Positions 27,563-36,468 of a DNA stretch of 64,000 bases are shown here, piece after piece (position 1 is the first letter of the stretch; each line of letters starts with the position of its first letter). Below the pieces are notes generated by a model. It was not told the origin of the DNA, did not search any database, and worked only from the letters and a program-made list of their open reading frames with translations. Origin of the DNA: Xanthobacteraceae bacterium (GTDB taxonomy: Bacteria; Pseudomonadota; Alphaproteobacteria; Rhizobiales; Xanthobacteraceae). The position numbers were made by a program, and so were the translations under genes. Where the stretch lies: positions 2,770-66,769 of the forward strand of contig JALHLQ010000007.1 of NCBI GenBank assembly GCA_022844485.1, written 5' to 3'.

Positions 27563-29128
27563 ATGGATCACATCGTCGAGTCCCAGGACGAGGTCCTTGG
27601 TTTCCTCGCCGACCCGCAGGTCCACGGAGGCCATGCCGTTCGCCGGATCGACACCCATGCCGCCGCCGTCTTCCTGGCGGGGAGGCGTGCCTGGAAGATC
27701 AAGCGAGCCGTCCGGTTTCCGTTTCTGGACTATTCCAGCCTCGAAAGACGCAAAGCGGCCTGTCACGCCGAGCTTGAGGTCAATCGCCCGTTTGCCGCGG
27801 GCCTATACCGTCGCGCCGTGCCGATCACGCGCGAAGCCGACGGGCGGCTCGCCGTCGCCGGCGCCGGCGAGCCGGTCGAATGGGCCGTGGAGATGGTCCG
27901 CTTCGACGAGAACCTGACCCTCGACCGCCTCGCGGATCGGGCTCGACTCCCGCTGGTGGTCGCGGACAGGCTGGCGCGCGCCGTGGCCGCCGCCCATGGC
28001 CGAGCGCCCGTTGTCGAGGCGGGAGCATGGATTTCGGCGCTTTCCCGTTTCGTCGCGCAGAACCGCGCGGAATTCGCCGAAACGCCCGAGCTTTTTTCGA
28101 CCGCGGAGGTCGCCGACCTGGACGAAGCGAGCCGCGCCGCGCTCGAGCGCATCGTTCCGCTTCTTGCCGCGCGGGGGCGGCTGGGGCTGATCCGGCGCGG
28201 GCACGGCGATCTTCATCTCGGCAATATCGCGCTGATCGAGGGCGAACCCGTCCCGTTTGACGCGATCGAATTCGATCCGCTGATCGCCGCGGGCGACCTG
28301 CTCTACGACTTGGCCTTTCTCCTGATGGATCTTGTCGAACGACGCCTGCCGGCGCATGCGAATGCGGTCCTCAACGGATACCTCGCCGAAACCCGGCGAG
28401 CCGAGGACCTCGATGCGCTTGCCGCCCTGCCCTTTTTCATGTCGCTGCGCGCGGCCATTCGCGCGAAGGTCACGGCGGCGCGGCGCGAGGTCGTGCGCGG
28501 GCCCGCCCGCGATGAAACCGGGAAACAGGCGCGGACCTACTTTCGGTTGGCCCGCGATCTCCTCAACCCGCCTCCGCCGATGCTGATCGCGGTGGGCGGT
28601 TTGTCGGGCACCGGGAAATCCGCGCTTGCGCGGGCGCTGGCACCGCACATCGGAGCGGCGCCCGGGGCCATCGTCCTGCGCTCGGACAGCGAACGCAAAG
28701 CGATGCTGGGCAAGACCGAGACCGAGCATCTCGGTCCGCAGGCGTATACATCCGAGGTCACCGCCCGCGTCTATGAGGCGCTCCGCGCCAAAGCCGAACG
28801 GATCCTCAGAGCCGGCCACGCGGCCGTCGTCGACGCCGTCTTCGCGCAGGCCGATGAGCGGGCGAAGATCGAAACGGTCGCTCGCGGCGTCGGATGCGGA
28901 CACCGGGCGTTTTTCCTCAAGGCCGACCTCCGCACCCGCCTCGCGCGCGTCGAGGCGCGCACGCGCGACGCGTCAGATGCGGATGCGGTGATCGCGCGCC
29001 AGCAGGAGGCCTATGATCTCGGGCCGCTGTCGTGGGCGGTCGTCGATGCGAGTGGAACGCCGGAGGAGACGCTGGCGCGGGCGCGCGAACTGCTCACGCG
29101 TTCTCCCGCAGGACCTCGCGCGCGATGA
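27563..29128 (+). CDS. Two-domain protein: aminoglycoside phosphotransferase-like plus P-loop kinase
   Basis: 521 residues. The first about 330 residues resemble an aminoglycoside/choline kinase fold, with the catalytic loop RRGHGDLHLGNIALIEG and the metal-binding FDAIEFDP. The second domain, from about residue 340, is a P-loop ATPase with Walker A GGLSGTGKSALARAL and a zeta-toxin/gluconate-kinase-like fold. Proteins of this fused type are widespread and annotated as bifunctional aminoglycoside phosphotransferase/ATP-binding proteins, but their substrate is unknown; resistance should not be assumed. Its 3' end overlaps the convergent acyl-CoA dehydrogenase gene by 35 nt. Confidence 0.85.
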   Translation: MDHIVESQDEVLGFLADPQVHGGHAVRRIDTHAAAVFLAGRRAWKIKRAVRFPFLDYSSLERRKAACHAELEVNRPFAAGLYRRAVPITREADGRLAVAGAGEPVEWAVEMVRFDENLTLDRLADRARLPLVVADRLARAVAAAHGRAPVVEAGAWISALSRFVAQNRAEFAETPELFSTAEVADLDEASRAALERIVPLLAARGRLGLIRRGHGDLHLGNIALIEGEPVPFDAIEFDPLIAAGDLLYDLAFLLMDLVERRLPAHANAVLNGYLAETRRAEDLDALAALPFFMSLRAAIRAKVTAARREVVRGPARDETGKQARTYFRLARDLLNPPPPMLIAVGGLSGTGKSALARALAPHIGAAPGAIVLRSDSERKAMLGKTETEHLGPQAYTSEVTARVYEALRAKAERILRAGHAAVVDAVFAQADERAKIETVARGVGCGHRAFFLKADLRTRLARVEARTRDASDADAVIARQQEAYDLGPLSWAVVDASGTPEETLARARELLTRSPAGPRAR

Positions 29129-30251
29129 TGAGGCGCTGGATCTCGGACGTGCCCTCGTAGATGCGGGTAATGCGGGCGTCGCGGGCATAGCGCTCGACCG
29201 GCGCATCCTTGATGTAGCCCGCTCCTCCGAACAGCTGAATGGCCGTGTCCGTCGCCCGGTGGGCGGCTTCGGAGGCGTAAAGCTTGGCCATCGACGCCGC
29301 CTTGCCGAAGGGCTGGCGCTGATCCTTGAGATGCGCGGCTTGCAGGATGAGGAGGCGCGCGGCTTCCAGCTCGGTCTCCCGATCGGCGATCATCCACTGG
29401 ACGCCCTGAAAGTCCGCGATGCGTTCGCCGAACTGACGGCGTTCTTTGACGTAGGCCTTTGCGGCGTCCATGGCCGCGCGCGCGATGCCGAGCGAGAGCG
29501 CGGCGATACCGATGCGCCCGCCGGCCAATTCGCCGACAGCGATACGAAAGCCGTCATTCTCGCGACTGAGAAGCGAGCTCGCGGGGACGCGGCACGCATC
29601 GAAATGGACGATATTGGTGGCCGAGCCGGTCTGTCCCATCTTCTTTTCCGCTTTGCCGACGACAAGGCCGGGCGTGCCGGCCTCCAGCAGAAAGCAGGAG
29701 ATCCCCTTGCCTTTCGGCGCCTTCGGGTCGGTGACGGCCCATACGACGAAGACGCCGGCATACTCGGCCGAGGTGATGTAGATTTTCGAGCCGTCGATGA
29801 CGAAGCCGTCGCGGTCGCGACGGGCTTTCGTCGCCATGCCCGCCGGATCGGAGCCGGCGCCGGCTTCGGTGAGACAAAAGGCGCCGCTTGCATACGTGCC
29901 GTCGCACAGCTTCGGCAAATGCGCCCGGCGCTGCGCGTCGGTTCCCACCGCCTGGATGACTTCGCCGACGAGATTGGTCACCGACATCGTCACGGCCGTC
30001 GACGCGCAGCCATAGGCAACGGCCTCGATCGCCAGCGCGAAGGCAACGCTCCCGGCATCGGCGCCGCCATACTTCGCGTCGATGTTCAGGCCCATGAATC
30101 CGTTTTCGGCGAGCAGTTTCAAATTCGCGAGAAACGCGTTGCGGCCTTCGCCCCGATCAAGAATCTCGGCCAGCGGTTGAAGGCGATCGGCGGAAATCCT
30201 CTTGGCCGTTTCCGCGATCAGCAACTCTTCATCGGTGAATGCGAAATGCAC
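29094..30251 (-). CDS. Acyl-CoA dehydrogenase
   Basis: 385 residues, the full length of a short/medium-chain-type acyl-CoA dehydrogenase. FAD-binding and substrate regions are clear: FCLTEAGAGSDPAGM near residue 125 and YITSAEYAGVFVVWA. The C-terminal QLFGGAGYIKDAPVERYARD and IYEGTSEIQR are intact, the glutamate of YEGT being the usual catalytic base. It introduces the alpha-beta double bond in fatty or branched acyl-CoAs and passes electrons to ETF. It follows the regulator-like gene on the same strand with 9 nt between them. Confidence 0.92.
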   Translation of the reverse strand: MHFAFTDEELLIAETAKRISADRLQPLAEILDRGEGRNAFLANLKLLAENGFMGLNIDAKYGGADAGSVAFALAIEAVAYGCASTAVTMSVTNLVGEVIQAVGTDAQRRAHLPKLCDGTYASGAFCLTEAGAGSDPAGMATKARRDRDGFVIDGSKIYITSAEYAGVFVVWAVTDPKAPKGKGISCFLLEAGTPGLVVGKAEKKMGQTGSATNIVHFDACRVPASSLLSRENDGFRIAVGELAGGRIGIAALSLGIARAAMDAAKAYVKERRQFGERIADFQGVQWMIADRETELEAARLLILQAAHLKDQRQPFGKAASMAKLYASEAAHRATDTAIQLFGGAGYIKDAPVERYARDARITRIYEGTSEIQRLIIAREVLRENA

Positions 30252-30260
30252 GGCATCAGC

Positions 30261-31172
30261 TCACTTGGAACCAATCTCGGCCAACGCCAATCGCGCACAG
30301 TGCGCGAAGAAGAGGAACAGACTGGCGTAGAATCGCTGCGCTGCCTGCGTAAAGCTTTCCTGATGGGTGATATCTTCCCCGCGTTCGCCGGCCCGGACGA
30401 TGAGACCCGCGGCCTCGGCATCACGCAGCATCTTCTGCACATGATGCCGCGATACTCCGAACTTGCGGCCGAGGCCCGGCACGTCGAAACGATAAGGCCG
30501 CATCGGAGGCACCGTGTCTTCCTCCGCTCCCGCGCTCACCATTGAACAAAAGATCATCATGCCCGCCGTCCGGCTCGAAAAAAATTCAAGCTCCGGCGCG
30601 CTGTGCAAGAAACGGAAGCCGGCGCGAAAATAGCGGCCCAGGGCCTTCAGGAAAGCCGCAACAAATTCGTCGCGCGAAAGCGCAGACAGCGCCTCGCGAC
30701 CCACCGGCAACATCAACCCTATGGCGGAGAACTGTGAAGCCCACCGCTCGCGATGCAGTTCGAGCATTCGCGAGGTGGGCACAAAACTTCGAAGGCGGCC
30801 CCCCTTGTCGTTCGGACTCGGCGTGATGTATCCGGCGAAGCGCATGAAAGCGAGGATCGCGACGACCCGGCTCGGACTGCAAATCCCGAGTTCCACGCAC
30901 ATCGCCTTCATCCGCTTGACGGTGAGGCCCGTTTCGGCTTCCCCCGGCTCGGCAGTGAAGTGAAGATAGAGCGTCAAGTATCCGATCAGGAGGCGCGCGC
31001 GATCGTCCAGGAACCAGTTGACGTAATTGCGCTGGTATTGGGCGATGAGGCCGTTTGCCGAAGCGAGCATGGCATCCGGGAAGTGCGGGTGCGCCGCAAG
31101 CGCGGCGACGGAGTCGGGGGTCGGAAGCCCCTGGAAGGGGTTATTTGCGAGAATGGGATCGTCCGGCTTCAT
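30261..31172 (-). CDS. Winged-helix regulator-like protein, unassigned
   Basis: 303 residues, start ATG 31172 with GGAG upstream. Two helix-turn-helix-like segments are visible: one near residues 90-120 (GICSPSRVVAILAFMRFAGYITP) and one near 235-260 (GRKFGVSRHHVQKMLRDAEAAG), the latter looking like a winged-helix recognition region. No ligand domain is recognised. It lies just downstream of lutC (29 nt) and just upstream of the acyl-CoA dehydrogenase gene. It could regulate either unit. It does not match the GntR-type LutR family by eye. Confidence 0.65.
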   Translation of the reverse strand: MKPDDPILANNPFQGLPTPDSVAALAAHPHFPDAMLASANGLIAQYQRNYVNWFLDDRARLLIGYLTLYLHFTAEPGEAETGLTVKRMKAMCVELGICSPSRVVAILAFMRFAGYITPSPNDKGGRLRSFVPTSRMLELHRERWASQFSAIGLMLPVGREALSALSRDEFVAAFLKALGRYFRAGFRFLHSAPELEFFSSRTAGMMIFCSMVSAGAEEDTVPPMRPYRFDVPGLGRKFGVSRHHVQKMLRDAEAAGLIVRAGERGEDITHQESFTQAAQRFYASLFLFFAHCARLALAEIGSK

Positions 31173-31201
31173 CCGCGCTCCATTCCGTTTGATCAGTTGG
31201 C

Positions 31202-31882
31202 CTAAGCAGCATCGCCCACCACCAGGACATGCAGCCGGCGCGGCCCATGCGCGCCGAGAATCAAGGTCTGCTCGATGTCGGCGGACCGCGAAGGACCGGT
31301 GATCATGTTGACGGTGCGCGGAAGCCGGCCCGGCCCGCAGGTTTCGCGCAAGCGCTGCCACACGCTCTCGTAGTCGCCGGCGATGTCCTTGGCATCGACC
31401 GCGACGATGTGCGTGTCGGGAAGAAAATTCAGCGTGGTCGGGTTTTCCGGACCCGAGAGGAGAATCAGCGTACCGGACTCGGCAGCGGCGCCAAAGGCGA
31501 AGGACACGGAAGACAGCTGTTGCCCATCCGAAGGACCGGTGGTGACCTCGAGCGTCGGCGCTTGATCCCAAGGAAGCGCTTCGAGGCGGGGATCGTTGCC
31601 GCGCCTGATCGTCATCGGGAGATTATGGGCGCGGAGAAAAGCGGAAACGGCGGCGGGCACGTCGGCCGCCTTCGGCAAGACCTCAGCCGTGCCGGCCGCG
31701 GCCTGCACCATCGTGCAGAAAAGCTCGATGCGCTCCCGCGCCGCCCGCTGGCCGCGCGCCGGAATCACCGAGGCAGGATGAGCGGACAGGCGATTGGCAA
31801 CAATCTGACGGCGGATCGCCTCGTCTCCGGTGACCCCGAGCGAACGGCGGATGGAGGCAAAGATCGCATCGCGCGCGGTCAT
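31202..31882 (-). CDS. lutC: Lactate utilization protein C
   Basis: A 226-residue LUD-domain protein (LutC/YkgG). The conserved region GPSDGQQLSSVSFAFGAAAESGT and the C-terminal VNMITGPSRSADIEQTLILGAHGPRRLHV are family hallmarks. LutABC is an iron-sulfur complex oxidising L-lactate to pyruvate. ATG 31882 overlaps the lutB stop as ATGA. It completes a lutABC operon in canonical order. Confidence 0.93.
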   Translation of the reverse strand: MTARDAIFASIRRSLGVTGDEAIRRQIVANRLSAHPASVIPARGQRAARERIELFCTMVQAAAGTAEVLPKAADVPAAVSAFLRAHNLPMTIRRGNDPRLEALPWDQAPTLEVTTGPSDGQQLSSVSFAFGAAAESGTLILLSGPENPTTLNFLPDTHIVAVDAKDIAGDYESVWQRLRETCGPGRLPRTVNMITGPSRSADIEQTLILGAHGPRRLHVLVVGDAA

Positions 31883-33303
31883 CGGCGTTTGCGCTTTCTC
31901 CACTGCGCCTGGAACGTGCGGCCTTGCGGAGCGGGCAGATCGCGATGGCGGGTCCAACCCGAGGCGAGCGGGAGCCAGCGGAAGCGGCCCGACGTGCGGG
32001 CGAGCATGGCGAGCGCCACCGCGGCGACATTCGTCGCCATGCCGTACAATCGCGGCCGCTTGGCGAGAAATCCCCACATCTTCAGTCCCGAGCGCACAGT
32101 CGCCGGCGAGAGATGGCGCTCGAATTCGCGCTCGCGCCAATGCCGCATCAGCTTCGGCAACGGAATGCGCACGGGGCAGACTTCCTCGCAGCGCCCGCAA
32201 AAGGTGGAGGCATTCGGCAAGTGCCCGGCCTTGTTGATGCCGATCAGACTCGGCGTCAGCACGGCGCCCATGGGGCCCGGATAGACCCAGCCGTAGGCGT
32301 GACCGCCGACCGCAGCATAAACAGGGCAATGATTCATGCAGGCGCCGCAACGGATGCAGCGAAGCATGTCCTGAAACTCGCCGCCCAGCATCGACGAGCG
32401 GCCATGATCGAGGATGACGACGTGGAATTGCTCCGGACCGTCCGGATCGCCCGGGCGGCGCGGGCCCGTCGACAGCGTCGTATACACCGACATGTCCTGG
32501 CCCGTGGCCGAGCGCGCCAGCACGCGCATGAGGACCGAGGCGTCCTCCAAAGTCGGCACGAGTTTCTCGATGGTCGCGAGCACAATGTGGACCTTCGGCA
32601 GAATCTGAGTGAGATCGCCGTTGCCTTCATTGGTGACGATGATCGAGGATCCGGTCTCCGCAACCAGGAAATTCGCCCCCGTGATGCCAACGTCGGCGGC
32701 GAGAAATTTTTCGCGCAAGACCGCGCGCGCTTCCGCCAGCATGGCCTGCGGCTCGGTCAGGTCGCGATCGGGCGGCAGATGCGTATGCACCCGCCGGAAA
32801 TCGGCCTCGACCTGGTCCTTCGTCAGGTGCACGGCAGGAGCAATGATGTGCGACGGCGCTTCGTTGCGGATCTGGATGATGTACTCGCCGAGATCCGTCT
32901 CGACCGGCTCGATGCCGTTTGCCTCAAGAAAATCGTTCAGGGCGATTTCCTCGGCAATCATCGTCTTGCCCTTGGTGGCGGTTTTCGCGCCGGCTTGGCG
33001 GCAAATGTCGAGGATGATCGAGCGTGCTGCGTCAGCCGTCACGGCGTAATGCACGCGGCCGCCCTGCTCGGTGACGCGTTTTTCATATGTCTCCAGATAC
33101 AGGTCGAGGTGCGTCAGCGTATGATTCTTGACGTCGCGCGCCGCGTCCCGCAGCGCCTCGAATTCCGGGAGCTTCGCGGCCGAGGCGCGACGCCTTTCGA
33201 TGAAGCCGGTTTCCACCGAGGTCAGCGCTTTTTGCAGTTCACTGTCGCGCAGTGCGGCTTTGGCGTTTTCCTTGAACGCGGGCGAGGTGACAACCGCGGT
33301 CAT
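31879..33303 (-). CDS. lutB: Lactate utilization iron-sulfur protein B
   Basis: A 474-residue protein with an N-terminal LUD domain (VVTADAARSIILDIC; KGKTMIAEEIALNDFLEANG) and a C-terminal ferredoxin domain. The two [4Fe-4S] motifs are CIRCGACMNHCPVY near residue 315 and CGRCEEVCPVRIP near residue 365. It forms the electron-transfer core of the LutABC complex. Both ends overlap neighbours by 4 nt, showing a tightly coupled operon. Confidence 0.94.
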   Translation of the reverse strand: MTAVVTSPAFKENAKAALRDSELQKALTSVETGFIERRRASAAKLPEFEALRDAARDVKNHTLTHLDLYLETYEKRVTEQGGRVHYAVTADAARSIILDICRQAGAKTATKGKTMIAEEIALNDFLEANGIEPVETDLGEYIIQIRNEAPSHIIAPAVHLTKDQVEADFRRVHTHLPPDRDLTEPQAMLAEARAVLREKFLAADVGITGANFLVAETGSSIIVTNEGNGDLTQILPKVHIVLATIEKLVPTLEDASVLMRVLARSATGQDMSVYTTLSTGPRRPGDPDGPEQFHVVILDHGRSSMLGGEFQDMLRCIRCGACMNHCPVYAAVGGHAYGWVYPGPMGAVLTPSLIGINKAGHLPNASTFCGRCEEVCPVRIPLPKLMRHWREREFERHLSPATVRSGLKMWGFLAKRPRLYGMATNVAAVALAMLARTSGRFRWLPLASGWTRHRDLPAPQGRTFQAQWRKRKRR

Positions 33304-34088
33304 GCGCGCGGCTTCTCAGGTTCGGGGCGCGCTTCGCCGATCGGCGGCTCATCCGTCATGCCGGCCAGAACTTCGGCGACATGGCGAACCTTCACCGGCA
33401 AGCCTTCGCGCTGGAGCTTGCCGGCCATGTTCATGAGACAGCCGAGGTCCCCGGCGAGCAAGGTGTCGGCGCCGGTCGCCGCAATGTTCGAGGCCTTCTT
33501 GCCGACGATCATGTCGGATATGTCGGGATATTTGACGCAGAACGTGCCGCCGAAGCCGCAGCAGACATCCCGGTCGTGCATCTCTTCGAGTGCCAGTCCT
33601 TCAACGCTGGCCAGCAGTTTTCGCGGCTGGGCGCGGATGCCCATCTCGCGCAAGCTCGAACAGGAGTCGTGATAGGTGACGACGCCCTGGAAGCGGGCAT
33701 CGACCTTGTCCACGCCAAGCTCGTCGACGAGAAACGACACCAGCTCGAAGGTCTTGGCCGCAAAGGCATCGGCCTTCGGCAGCCAGTTGGGATCGCCGTG
33801 GAAAAGCTCCGGATAGTGGCGCTTCAATTGCCCGGCGCATGACCCCGAGGGCGCCACAACGTAGTCATACGAGGCGAAGGCGTCGATGACCTGTTCTGCA
33901 AGCTCGCGCGCCGTTCTCCGGTCGCCCGAGTTGAAGGCCGGCTGGCCGCAGCACGACTGCAGCGGAACGTCGACAAGGCAGCCGGCGTCCTCGAGCAGCT
34001 TGATCGCGGCAAAGCCGACCGTCGGACGAATGAAGTCCACGAGGCAAGTGACGAACAATCCGACGCGCTTGGGTCCCGAACCGGGCAT
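33300..34088 (-). CDS. lutA: Lactate utilization iron-sulfur protein A
   Basis: About 262 residues with two CCG domains, marked by QSCCGQPAFNSGD near residue 45 and DVCCGFGGTFCVKYPDISD near residue 175, which are GlcF/heterodisulfide-reductase-like. First gene of lutABC. ATG 34088 is favoured by GGGGAG seven nucleotides upstream; a GTG two codons earlier (34094) is possible. It is transcribed away from nothing divergent: cynS lies upstream on the same strand, 110 nt away. Confidence 0.93.
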   Translation of the reverse strand: MPGSGPKRVGLFVTCLVDFIRPTVGFAAIKLLEDAGCLVDVPLQSCCGQPAFNSGDRRTARELAEQVIDAFASYDYVVAPSGSCAGQLKRHYPELFHGDPNWLPKADAFAAKTFELVSFLVDELGVDKVDARFQGVVTYHDSCSSLREMGIRAQPRKLLASVEGLALEEMHDRDVCCGFGGTFCVKYPDISDMIVGKKASNIAATGADTLLAGDLGCLMNMAGKLQREGLPVKVRHVAEVLAGMTDEPPIGEARPEPEKPRA

Positions 34089-34199
34089 GGACACTCCCCG
34101 CTGTCCGAGCGAGCGGACATGCCGGTCGGAATGTGGCGGAACAGGTCCCGCGGCGCAAGTTCGACGTCAGGAGGAGGAGGCTCACACCAAGCCTGCCGC

Positions 34200-34688
34200 C
34201 TACTCCTCCCGGTAGCCGTAGGCCGGCACATTGCCGGTCGCGCCGTAATATTTGTAGGGCAGAAATTTCCCGGTCATCAGGATCCGCACCCGGTCTCCCT
34301 TCGGATCGGGCTGACGCTCCATCTGGAAGTCGAAGTCGATGGCCGACATGATGCCGTCGCCGAATTCCTCCTCGATCAGCGCCTTCCAGGCGGGCCCGTT
34401 GACCATCACCATTTCGTAGAAGCGATAGATCAGGGGATCGGTCGGCGGCATCGGCGTGCCCGCGCCGCGGACCGGAATTTCGTTGAGCATGGCCTGTTCG
34501 CTCTTGGAGAGCCCGAACAGTTCGGCGGCTTTGGCGGCTTGCGGCTTGGTCAGCTTCATCTGCCCAAGCAAGGCTCCGACAATCAGCGTGTCGGAAAAGC
34601 CGCCGATCTCCTTGCAGATGTGTTTCCAGCTCCAGCCCTTCTCGCGCTTGATGTCGAGAAGCTTTTCCGTGAGATCGGCGCGACGCAT
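34200..34688 (-). CDS. cynS: Cyanate hydratase (cyanase)
   Basis: 162 residues, slightly longer than the usual 147-156. It decomposes cyanate with bicarbonate to ammonia and CO2. The catalytic triad Arg-Glu-Ser is visible in YRFYEMVMVNGPAWKALI and GIMSAIDFDF. The N-terminal helical dimerisation domain (LTEKLLDIKREKGWSWKHI) is intact. It starts 17 nt after the transporter ATPase gene and is the last gene of the operon. Together they import and detoxify or use cyanate as a nitrogen source. Confidence 0.95.
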   Translation of the reverse strand: MRRADLTEKLLDIKREKGWSWKHICKEIGGFSDTLIVGALLGQMKLTKPQAAKAAELFGLSKSEQAMLNEIPVRGAGTPMPPTDPLIYRFYEMVMVNGPAWKALIEEEFGDGIMSAIDFDFQMERQPDPKGDRVRILMTGKFLPYKYYGATGNVPAYGYREE

Positions 34689-34705
34689 GGTTTTCTCCGT
34701 TCGGG

Positions 34706-35632
34706 TCAGATTGCGCTGGCGACGTGACTGCGCGAGCCGCGGCCGGGCTCGTCGACAACCACGATGGGTTCGGGACCGGGCCGAATGATCGGCACCGAAC
34801 AAGGATCGTATGTCTTGGTGCGGAGTTCGTCCGCAAAGTGCTTCGAGCGGGTGACGAGAAAGTCGATGATGTGATTGCGCACCGCGTAGTAGAGCGGATG
34901 CTTGTGGAGGTTGTTGCGCTCGCGCCGTTTCGGCAGCGGATTTTCGATAATCTCCGCAATCTTTGCGCCGGGGCCGTTCGTCATCAAGACGATGTTGTCG
35001 GCGAGATAGATCGCTTCGTCCACGTCGTGCGTGATCATGAACACGGTTTGATCCGTCTCCAGGCAAATGCGGCGCACTTCGTCCTGCAGCGTGCCGCGCG
35101 TCAAAGCATCGAGAGCCGAGAAGGGTTCGTCCATCAGAAGGATTTTGGGCTCGATCGAAAGGGCGCGCGCGATCCCGACTCTTTGCTTCATGCCGCCTGA
35201 CAGTTCAGCCGGACGCTTGTGCTCCGCGCCGGTGAGGCCGACGAGGTCGATGAAGCGCTGCGCCTGAGCGTTCACCTGCGCGCGGCTCCAACGGCGCCAG
35301 CGCGATGCAACGGCATAGGCGACGTTGCCGAGGACGGTTCGCCAAGGCAGTAAGGCGTGACTCTGGAAAATAACCGCGCGGTCGAGGCTTGGACCCTCGA
35401 TCGCGGTATTGTCGACAATGACCACCCCCTCGGTCGGCCGGTCGAGCCCGGCCAGGATATTCAGCACCGTCGTCTTGCCGCAGCCGGAATGGCCGATGAT
35501 GCAGGTGAATTCACCCCGCCGCATGGAAAACCACAGGTTCTCGAAGATGCCCGTCGTCCCCCCGCTCCGTCCCGGGAAGCGCCGCGAGATGCCCTCGATG
35601 GAAATGAACTTGTCCATGGGCGCGCCGCTCAT
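34706..35632 (-). CDS. cynD: ABC transporter ATP-binding protein, cyanate/nitrate type
   Basis: 308 residues. Walker A is GHSGCGKTTVLNILAG, Q-loop FQSHALLPW, signature LSGGMKQRVGIARAL and Walker B ILLMDEPFSALDALTRG. It belongs to the NrtD/SsuB/TauB group. ATG 35632 overlaps the permease stop (ATGA). A C-terminal extension of about 50 residues after the ATPase core is unusual but resembles NrtD-like proteins. The cyanase gene next door argues for cyanate over nitrate. Confidence 0.88.
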   Translation of the reverse strand: MSGAPMDKFISIEGISRRFPGRSGGTTGIFENLWFSMRRGEFTCIIGHSGCGKTTVLNILAGLDRPTEGVVIVDNTAIEGPSLDRAVIFQSHALLPWRTVLGNVAYAVASRWRRWSRAQVNAQAQRFIDLVGLTGAEHKRPAELSGGMKQRVGIARALSIEPKILLMDEPFSALDALTRGTLQDEVRRICLETDQTVFMITHDVDEAIYLADNIVLMTNGPGAKIAEIIENPLPKRRERNNLHKHPLYYAVRNHIIDFLVTRSKHFADELRTKTYDPCSVPIIRPGPEPIVVVDEPGRGSRSHVASAI

Positions 35633-36468
35633 TCGGGGAAAGTCACGAGATGCGCGGCGCGCGCGAGCAGCTGATCGAGGACCATGCCGACGATCCCGAT
35701 GACGAGGATGGCGGTGATCACGTTCGTAATCGACAGATTGTTCCACTCGTTCCAGACGAAGTAGCCGATGCCGGTGCCGCCGACGAGCATCTCGGCCGCA
35801 ACGATCACCAGCCAGGCGATGCCGATCGAAATCCGCATGCCGGTCAGGATCGTCGGCGCCGCAGCCGGAAGAATGATGGTGAAGGCGCGACGCCACGTTC
35901 CGACCTCGAGCGTCCGCGCAACATTGAGCCATTCCTTGCGCACGCCGGCGACACCGAACGCGGTATTGATCAACATCGGCCAAAGCGAACAGATGAAGAT
36001 CACGAAAATGGCGGACAGCCCCGAGTCGCGGATCGTATAGAGCGCGAGCGGCATCCATGCGAGCGGCGAAATGGGCTTCATCACCTGGATGAACGGATCC
36101 AGCGCGCGGCTCATCAATGGCGACATGCCGATGAGGAAGCCGGCCGGCACGGCGACCGCGACGGCGAGCAGATAGCCGATCATGACGCGGGCGATCGAAT
36201 GGGCGAGCTGGATGCCGAGGCCCTTGTCGTTTGCGCCGCGGTCGTAAAACGGATCCCGCAGGTGCTCCCAGACCTTGGCGCCGACATCGAGCGGGCCGGG
36301 CATGGCCGACTTGCCCTGCGTCGCCGTCGCGCCCATCAGCTTGGCATATTCGGGATCCATGCGCTGGACCGTTCCGGTGGCGCGCGTCGCCATGTGCCAG
36401 GCCAGGAGGAAGCTCGCGAAGAGGACGACGGAGAGAACCGCGGCGTTCAATCTCGGGGAACGACTCAC
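35629..36468 (-). CDS. cynB: ABC transporter permease, cyanate/nitrate type
   Basis: 279 residues with six predicted transmembrane helices and the binding-protein-dependent permease EAA-like loop (GVAGVRKEWLNVARTLEVGTWRRAF). It is of NrtB/TauC type. It overlaps both neighbours by 4 nt, ATGA at each junction. It forms the channel for the CynA-bound anion across the inner membrane. Confidence 0.88.
   Translation of the reverse strand: MSRSPRLNAAVLSVVLFASFLLAWHMATRATGTVQRMDPEYAKLMGATATQGKSAMPGPLDVGAKVWEHLRDPFYDRGANDKGLGIQLAHSIARVMIGYLLAVAVAVPAGFLIGMSPLMSRALDPFIQVMKPISPLAWMPLALYTIRDSGLSAIFVIFICSLWPMLINTAFGVAGVRKEWLNVARTLEVGTWRRAFTIILPAAAPTILTGMRISIGIAWLVIVAAEMLVGGTGIGYFVWNEWNNLSITNVITAILVIGIVGMVLDQLLARAAHLVTFPE

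Noticed and set aside
27563..29128. Antibiotic resistance by aminoglycoside phosphotransfer
   Set aside because: The fused APH-like/P-loop kinase family is widespread and has no shown link to resistance.
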